Assembly (NCBI GenBank): GCA_964536025.1
Contig: CAZHXA010000017.1
Coordinates: forward strand, 1 to 45,505
Origin: RGIG4576 sp964536025
GTDB lineage: Bacteria; Bacteroidota; Bacteroidia; Bacteroidales; Muribaculaceae
Direction: 5' to 3'
DNA: 45,505 nt
A program made the translations under genes and the position numbers. Shown here piece by piece: positions 40,490-45,505 of this stretch. The number at the start of each line of letters is the position of its first letter. Position 1 is the first letter of the stretch. The notes under the pieces were generated by a model, which worked only from the letters and a program-made list of their open reading frames with translations, was not told the origin of the DNA and made no database searches.

Positions 40490-41548
40490 ATGAAGAAATT
40501 TTTAGCCATATTGATGACTTTGACGATGATTTTTGCAGTATCGCCTGTAAAAACTTTTGCAGGAGAATCATCATCTGCAGAAATTGATCCCAAAACAGTC
40601 ATTTTTGAGCACTTGGGAGACACATACGGCTGGGCTGCTCCATTTTCACACCATCATTATATTCCACTACCTATAATAGTGCGTGATTGTGAGGGAGAAT
40701 GGCATGTTTTCAGTTCGGCTCGTGTTGAACATGGAAAATCGTATGACGGATTTACAATAGCCAAAGATGGAGATTACAAAGGTAAAATAGTGGGAAAGAA
40801 AGCCGATGGAAGTGAATATCGTCCATTAGACATTTCAATTACCAAAAATGTAGCCGCATTGTTTATCTCGGCATTGGTGGTAATCTTATGCGTAATGAGT
40901 ATTTATCGCTGGTATAAGAAGAATCCGTTGAAGGCACCTCGCAAGGGAACTGCTTTCATGGAATTAATAGTGGAGTTTGTATATAATACAGTTATACGTC
41001 CTATTTTGGGCAAAAAAGCGACTAAATTTGGTCCTTATTTGCTTACGGTATTCTTCTTAATATTGGTTATGAACTTGTTGGGACTTATAGTAATATTCCC
41101 CGGAGGAGCAAATCTTACGGGAAATATTGCAGTAACTATGGTTTTGGCTTTGTTTACGTTCGTTATGACCAATGTTTTTGGAACAAAACACTACTGGAAA
41201 GAAGTATTTTGGCCTGATGTGCCATTGTGGCTTAAAGTGCCTATTCCGATAATGCCTCTCATAGAGTTGTTCGGATTGTTTACTAAGCCGGCGGCGTTGA
41301 CGGTGCGTTTGTTTGCCAACATGATGGGTGGTCACATAATTGTGCTTGTTCTCACATTACTTATATTCATATTTGGAGCATTTGGCTCGGCAGTTATGGG
41401 TGTAACCACTGTGTTTTCAATAGCATTTTCATTGTTTATGTTGCTACTTGATACGTTAGTGAGTTTTATTCAAGCATTTGTGTTCACTATGTTGTCGGCG
41501 TTATTCATTTCTATGGCTCAAGAAGGGCATAGTAATGAAGTAGAATAA
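40490..41548 (+). CDS. atpB: F1Fo ATP synthase subunit a, with signal peptide and N-terminal extension
   Basis: A 352-residue membrane subunit. Start at 40490 (MKKFLAILMTLTMIFAV), which gives a signal-peptide-like N-terminus ending about TFAG; an in-frame ATG at 40466 overlaps atpC and is rejected. About 100 residues of non-membrane sequence follow before the first conserved helix, longer than the E. coli protein (271). The essential proton-path arginine is R273 in ALTVRLFANMMGG. Downstream, helix FIQAFVFTMLSALFISMA is conserved. Only 11 bp separate it from atpC; no atpI-like gene is present. Confidence 0.93.
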   Translation: MKKFLAILMTLTMIFAVSPVKTFAGESSSAEIDPKTVIFEHLGDTYGWAAPFSHHHYIPLPIIVRDCEGEWHVFSSARVEHGKSYDGFTIAKDGDYKGKIVGKKADGSEYRPLDISITKNVAALFISALVVILCVMSIYRWYKKNPLKAPRKGTAFMELIVEFVYNTVIRPILGKKATKFGPYLLTVFFLILVMNLLGLIVIFPGGANLTGNIAVTMVLALFTFVMTNVFGTKHYWKEVFWPDVPLWLKVPIPIMPLIELFGLFTKPAALTVRLFANMMGGHIIVLVLTLLIFIFGAFGSAVMGVTTVFSIAFSLFMLLLDTLVSFIQAFVFTMLSALFISMAQEGHSNEVE

Positions 41549-41594
41549 AAAAATAATAAATAACAAAAAATATAAACCATTAAATTTTAAAATT

Positions 41595-41858
41595 ATGTTA
41601 GGAATGATTTTAGCTCAAGCAGCAGAAGCTGCTCAAAGTCTTGGTCTTGACCGTGTAGGTGCTTGTATTGGTGCAGGTATTGTAGCAATCGGAGCAGGTA
41701 TAGGTATCGGTAAAATCGGTGCATCTGCAATGGAAGCAATTGCACGTCAACCGGAATCAGCAGGCGACATTCGTAGCAATATGATTGTAATCGCTGCACT
41801 TGTTGAAGGTGTTGCACTATTTGGTGTAATCGTTTGTTTGTTAACATTGTTTGTTTAA
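41595..41858 (+). CDS. atpE: F1Fo ATP synthase subunit c
   Basis: An 87-residue two-helix proteolipid of the rotor ring. The polar loop is ARQPE (50-54) and the ion-binding carboxylate is E71 in ALVEGVALFG. The residues that make a sodium site in the Ilyobacter tartaricus c ring (Gln32, Ser66, Thr67, Tyr70 there) align with I38, G72, V73 and F76, so a proton-coupled ring is predicted. The Gly-rich first helix GAGIVAIGAGIGIGK is typical. Confidence 0.95.
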   Translation: MLGMILAQAAEAAQSLGLDRVGACIGAGIVAIGAGIGIGKIGASAMEAIARQPESAGDIRSNMIVIAALVEGVALFGVIVCLLTLFV

Positions 41859-41870
41859 TAAATAAGTAAA

Positions 41871-42368
41871 ATGGAACTGTTCTCGCCCGATTTCGGCTTG
41901 ATATTTTGGATGTTCGTGACAGTTCTCCTCTTGGTTGTTATCTTGGGGAAATACGGTTGGCCTTTTATCGTGAAAAGCTTAGATGAAAGAGCTAATTTAA
42001 TCGATAAAGGAGTAGAGTATGCCCAAAATGCAAAAGCTCAATTGGAGAATGCTCAAAAAGAAGCAGCAAAATATGTAACCGAAGCTCAGAAACAGCAAGC
42101 TGAAATCTTACGCGAAGCCGCTAAATTAAAAACTCAAATAATTGAGGAAGCAAAAGAAGCGGCAACTGTTGAAGCCAAAAAGGTAATGGACGCTGCAAAG
42201 TTGTCCATAGAACAGGCACGTAAGGAGTCGGAGATGCAATTCCGCAGTGAGGTGAGTCAATTTGCCTTGTCAATTGCCGAAAAGGTAGTGCGTAAGGATT
42301 TGGCTGACGATAAGTCACAAGCCGAGCTTGTGGAAAAATTGTTGAACGAGGTTGAGACTAAAAACTGA
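41871..42368 (+). CDS. atpF: F1Fo ATP synthase subunit b
   Basis: A 165-residue peripheral-stalk subunit with one N-terminal transmembrane helix (about 8-28, FGLIFWMFVTVLLLVVILGK) and then a continuous charged, Ala/Glu/Lys/Gln-rich coiled coil to about residue 150. It tethers F1 to Fo as a dimer. It starts 12 bp after atpE. Confidence 0.95.
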   Translation: MELFSPDFGLIFWMFVTVLLLVVILGKYGWPFIVKSLDERANLIDKGVEYAQNAKAQLENAQKEAAKYVTEAQKQQAEILREAAKLKTQIIEEAKEAATVEAKKVMDAAKLSIEQARKESEMQFRSEVSQFALSIAEKVVRKDLADDKSQAELVEKLLNEVETKN

Positions 42369-42373
42369 ATGTT

Positions 42374-42916
42374 ATGAATGATGGACTTATTCCAAATCGG
42401 TATGCAAAGGCTCTTTACAAAGTTGCACATGAACAAGGTGTGACAGAAGAAGTGTATTTGCAAATGAAACGATTGTCGGAAAGTTATGAGGCATTGCCTG
42501 AACTGAAAAAGACTGTCGACAATCCGTTTTTGCCCGTAGCCGATAGGGAAAAAGTGCTTTTGTCGGCATCGGGAGCTGAAAAAGACGGATGTCTTGACAA
42601 ATTCATATTAATGGTGATTAAGAGCAACCGGGAATGTTTCATGCGTGAGATGTCATTGGCTTACGGTAAAATTTACCGTAATGCCAATAATATAGCACAA
42701 GTGAATATCACGACGGCAACCGAATTGCCTGAGGATAAACTATCGCAGATAATAGAGGCGGTTCAAAATGTATTGAACGGGAAAATTGTAGAAAAAACAG
42801 TAACAGTGAATCCTGATTTGATAGGAGGATTTACTGTGAAAGTAGATTCTATGGTTCTTGATGCTTCTATTAAAAATGAATTAAAGAAATTGCGTTTAAA
42901 ACTCTTAAAGAGATGA
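42374..42916 (+). CDS. atpH: F1Fo ATP synthase subunit delta
   Basis: A 180-residue peripheral-stalk cap protein. N-terminal NRYAKALYKVAHEQG is the family signature; the C-terminal part has LNGKIVEKTVTVNPDLIGGFTVKVDSMVLDASI. It overlaps the start of atpA by 4 bp (ATGA), which suggests translational coupling. Confidence 0.95.
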   Translation: MNDGLIPNRYAKALYKVAHEQGVTEEVYLQMKRLSESYEALPELKKTVDNPFLPVADREKVLLSASGAEKDGCLDKFILMVIKSNRECFMREMSLAYGKIYRNANNIAQVNITTATELPEDKLSQIIEAVQNVLNGKIVEKTVTVNPDLIGGFTVKVDSMVLDASIKNELKKLRLKLLKR

Positions 42917-44490
42917 TAAATCCAAGTGAGGTATCAGAAATATTAAAAAAAGAACTCAGTGCAGTCAATGCTAAAGTCTCTTTTGATGAAGTTGGCACCG
43001 TGTTAAGTGTGGGTGACGGCGTGGCGCATGTCTATGGTCTTGAAAATGTCAAAGCCAATGAGCTTGTCGAATTTGAGAATGGAGTGACCGGTGTTGCGAT
43101 GAACCTTGAAGAAAGTAACGTGGGTGTTATTCTTCTTGATAAAGTGAATGAGGTAACTGAAAACATGAGTGTGCGTCGCACTGGTAAAATTGCTTCAATT
43201 GAAGTAGGAGAAGGCTTGTTGGGACGTGTAATCAACATTTTGGGTGAGCCTCTTGACGGAAAAGGCCCTATTGAGGGTAAAATGGTGCGTATGCCTCTTG
43301 ACCGTAAAGCTCCGGGAGTTATTTTCCGTCAGCCTGTAAATCAACCTCTGCAAACCGGTATTAAGGCAATCGATTCAATGATTCCTATAGGTCGCGGTCA
43401 ACGTGAACTTATTATCGGTGACCGTCAAATAGGTAAAACAGCCATTGCTATTGATACGATTATAAACCAAAAAAGTGGATATGAATCGGGAAAACCTGTA
43501 TATTGTATCTATGTTGCAATTGGTCAAAAAGCATCAACTGTTGCACAAATTGTGAATGAATTAAAAGAGCATGGAGCTTTAGATTATACAGTTGTTGTTG
43601 CTGCAACGGCTTCCGATTCGGCTTCAATGCGTTATTATGCTCCGTTTGCCGGTGCTGCAATTGGGGAATATTTTCGCGACTCAGGTAGAGATGCTCTTAT
43701 TGTATATGATGACTTGTCTAAGCAGGCTGTTGCATATCGAGAATTGTGCTTGATATTGAAACGTCCTTCAGGTCGTGAAGCTTATCCGGGTGATATTTTC
43801 TATCTTCATTCACGTTTGCTTGAAAGAGCTGCCAAGATTATCGACAATCAAAAGGTTGCTGAATCAATGAATGACCTTCCGGAAGAAATGAAACCTTTGG
43901 TAAAAGGTGGAGGTTCTTTAACAGCATTGCCTATTATTGAAACTCAAGCTGGTGACGTATCGGCTTATATTCCTACCAATGTAATTTCTATTACTGATGG
44001 TCAGATATATCTTGAGTCAAGTCTGTTCAATAATGGTGTACGCCCGGCAGTAAATGTGGGTATATCTGTGTCACGTGTGGGTGGTAACGCTCAAATCAAG
44101 TCAATGAAAAAAGTGGCAGGTACGTTGAAGATTTCTCAAGCTCAATTCCGTGAATTGGAATCATTTACCAAGTTTGGTGGTGATATAGACCCTGTTACAG
44201 CTATGACTATTGATAAAGGTCGTAAAAACGAACGCTTGTTGATACAACCACAATATTCTCCGGTTCCCGTAGAAGAACAAATTGCTGCAATTTATTGTGG
44301 TACTCAAGGCTTAATGGGAGATGTACCATTGGGAAAAGTGGCTGAATTTGAGAAATTGTTTATCCAAACTTTGAAAGCAAAATATCAGACTGAAGTTCTT
44401 GATGTAATTAAGAGTGGTGTCATAAATGATGATATTACTTCAAAGTTGGCTGAAGTGGCTAAGCAAGTAGCAAGTAACTATAAGGATTGA
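42913..44490 (+). CDS. atpA: F1Fo ATP synthase subunit alpha
   Basis: A 525-residue non-catalytic nucleotide-binding subunit. Walker A is GDRQIGKT with K175, and the arginine finger is R388 in NVGISVSRVGG. LPIIETQAGDVSAYIPTNVISITDGQIYL is conserved throughout the family. Length is slightly above the E. coli protein (513), with a small insertion near NQKVAESMNDLPEEMKPL that is common in Bacteroidota. Confidence 0.97.
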   Translation: MINPSEVSEILKKELSAVNAKVSFDEVGTVLSVGDGVAHVYGLENVKANELVEFENGVTGVAMNLEESNVGVILLDKVNEVTENMSVRRTGKIASIEVGEGLLGRVINILGEPLDGKGPIEGKMVRMPLDRKAPGVIFRQPVNQPLQTGIKAIDSMIPIGRGQRELIIGDRQIGKTAIAIDTIINQKSGYESGKPVYCIYVAIGQKASTVAQIVNELKEHGALDYTVVVAATASDSASMRYYAPFAGAAIGEYFRDSGRDALIVYDDLSKQAVAYRELCLILKRPSGREAYPGDIFYLHSRLLERAAKIIDNQKVAESMNDLPEEMKPLVKGGGSLTALPIIETQAGDVSAYIPTNVISITDGQIYLESSLFNNGVRPAVNVGISVSRVGGNAQIKSMKKVAGTLKISQAQFRELESFTKFGGDIDPVTAMTIDKGRKNERLLIQPQYSPVPVEEQIAAIYCGTQGLMGDVPLGKVAEFEKLFIQTLKAKYQTEVLDVIKSGVINDDITSKLAEVAKQVASNYKD

Positions 44491-44499
44491 TAGAATACT

Positions 44500-45390
44500 A
44501 TGGCAACGTTACGCGAGTTAAAAGGAAGAATCGGCTCTGTGGCATCTACCGGAAAAATTACGGGTGCCATGAAGATGATTTCTTCGGCTAAAATGCATAA
44601 GTATGAGCAAGCGTTGAAGCGTTTGGTGCCATTTCGTAGCCAAGTGCAAACGGTAATCGGGCACTTGTTGGCTGCCGATGGTGAATACACATCACCGCTC
44701 ATCGAAGCACGTGATGTGAAAAATATCGCGTACTTGGTATATGGTTCAGATGATGGATTATGTGGTGCATATAATAACAATATATTTAAAGGACTGTTGG
44801 AATATATTGAAGAAGCCCGTAATCAATATGGCAAAAATGTAAACATTACGTTACTTCCTATTGGGAAGAAGATTGCTAAAGCAACCTTGCGTATTGTTGA
44901 CAGTGGTGTAACTGTGAGACTTGTAAAAGAACTACATACTCGCAGCACACAAGCCGAAGTTGCAGATTTTACTGAATTGTTGAAGACTGCATACTTAAAT
45001 AATGAGTATGACTTGATTGAAGTTGTGTATATGCACTATCAATCTGTTAGTCGTCAACGATTGGTGAAAGAACAACTTTTGCCGGTGTCTTATGAAGCAT
45101 TGGCTGCCGAAAGCAGTTCAAGTGTAAATAAGAATGCTCCGTGCTTGTTTGAACCTGATGGCAACACAATCTTCAATAGCGTATTACCTTTGTACATTCT
45201 TGCTATGGTACAAGCACAATTTACCGAGAATAATGCTTCCGAACAAGCAGCTCGTGTAATGGCTATGCAAAGTGCCAGTGATAATGCAAAGACATTGCTT
45301 GAAACATTGCAATTGGAATACAATAAATTGAGACAACAAGGTATAACCAACGAGTTACTTGATATTGTAGGAGGTCAAGTTGAACGATAA
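44500..45390 (+). CDS. atpG: F1Fo ATP synthase subunit gamma
   Basis: A 296-residue central-shaft subunit. The N-terminal coiled-coil helix carries KGRIGSVASTGKITGAMKMI, and the C-terminal helix carries ASDNAKTLLETLQLEYNK and ends with ITNELLDIVGG. It is the last atp gene and the last complete gene of the window; the F1Fo gene set (D, C, B, E, F, H, A, G) is complete. Confidence 0.96.
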   Translation: MATLRELKGRIGSVASTGKITGAMKMISSAKMHKYEQALKRLVPFRSQVQTVIGHLLAADGEYTSPLIEARDVKNIAYLVYGSDDGLCGAYNNNIFKGLLEYIEEARNQYGKNVNITLLPIGKKIAKATLRIVDSGVTVRLVKELHTRSTQAEVADFTELLKTAYLNNEYDLIEVVYMHYQSVSRQRLVKEQLLPVSYEALAAESSSSVNKNAPCLFEPDGNTIFNSVLPLYILAMVQAQFTENNASEQAARVMAMQSASDNAKTLLETLQLEYNKLRQQGITNELLDIVGGQVER

Positions 45391-45505
45391 AAAGAAATAA
45401 TAACAATGAATAAGGTGAGATATATACCGGTTCACCTTTGCAAATAATAGTAATTTTCGGTATAGTAATGTTTATATAAGTATTACTTATCTATGAGTAT
45501 TAAGG
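45391..45505 (+). other. Region after atpG, end of window
   Basis: Contains a weak hairpin (AAGGTGA 45412-45418 and TCACCTT 45432-45438) without a clear U tract. An ATG at 45493 (M-S-I-K so far) could be the start of the next gene but only 13 bases remain. Whether the atp operon ends here cannot be decided. Confidence 0.4.

Noticed and set aside
45406..45447. 13-codon reading frame after atpG
   Set aside because: Too short, no conserved feature visible, and it overlaps a weak hairpin; probably non-coding.

Overview
The window is almost certainly from the chromosome of an anaerobic, AT-rich member of the Bacteroidales (Bacteroidota); I cannot name the genus. The evidence is: promoters that fit the Bacteroidota -33 TTG / -7 TAnnTTTG pattern; few Shine-Dalgarno sequences; a fused nuoCD with nuoE, F and G absent; an rseC-rnfBCDGEA cluster; an atpDCBEFHAG gene order with a short epsilon and a secreted N-terminal extension on subunit a; TonB-dependent receptors with SusC-like N-terminal domains; and Porin_10-like, alpha-2-macroglobulin and ECF-sigma genes of Bacteroidota type. 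I see no tRNA, rRNA, CRISPR array, transposase or integrase.

Layout. 1-740: a Cro/C1-type helix-turn-helix regulator and a bidirectional terminator. 764-7353, minus strand: a five-gene operon of TetR repressor, TolC-like channel, periplasmic adaptor, RND pump and PII-like protein, preceded by a perfect 14-bp inverted repeat that is the probable operator. 7452-13550, plus strand: a thioredoxin-like secreted protein, then rseC and the complete rnfBCDGEA ion-translocating ferredoxin:NAD+ oxidoreductase. 13695-15992: a TonB-dependent receptor. 16203-19017: a putative porin paired with a solute-binding-like protein. 19172-23861, minus: a tandem-domain SGNH hydrolase, GDP-L-fucose synthase, GDP-mannose 4,6-dehydratase and a PglE-like sugar aminotransferase. 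23928-29567, minus: a very large thioester-less alpha-2-macroglobulin. 29662-31194, minus: an ECF sigma factor with a one-helix membrane protein and a periplasmic LTxxQ-like protein. 31290-34493, minus: a TonB-dependent receptor and its lipoprotein partner. 34891-45390, plus: nuoA-nuoB-nuoCD-nuoH running directly into atpDCBEFHAG.

How the genes work together. Two blocks handle energy conservation. Rnf couples reduced ferredoxin oxidation to NAD+ reduction and ion export, and the nuo/atp block holds part of a complex I and a whole F1Fo ATP synthase whose c subunit looks H+-specific. The rest is cell-envelope work: efflux, outer-membrane uptake, fucose and amino-sugar precursors for surface glycans, and envelope-stress regulation. 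The most unusual feature is that the nuo gene set stops cleanly after nuoH, with nuoI, J, K, L, M and N missing from the window, and is followed 42 bp later by atpD with no evident promoter between. Other points of interest are the PII-like protein inside an RND operon, a degenerate second SGNH domain, an internally duplicated lipoprotein, and a nearly leaderless TonB-receptor gene.
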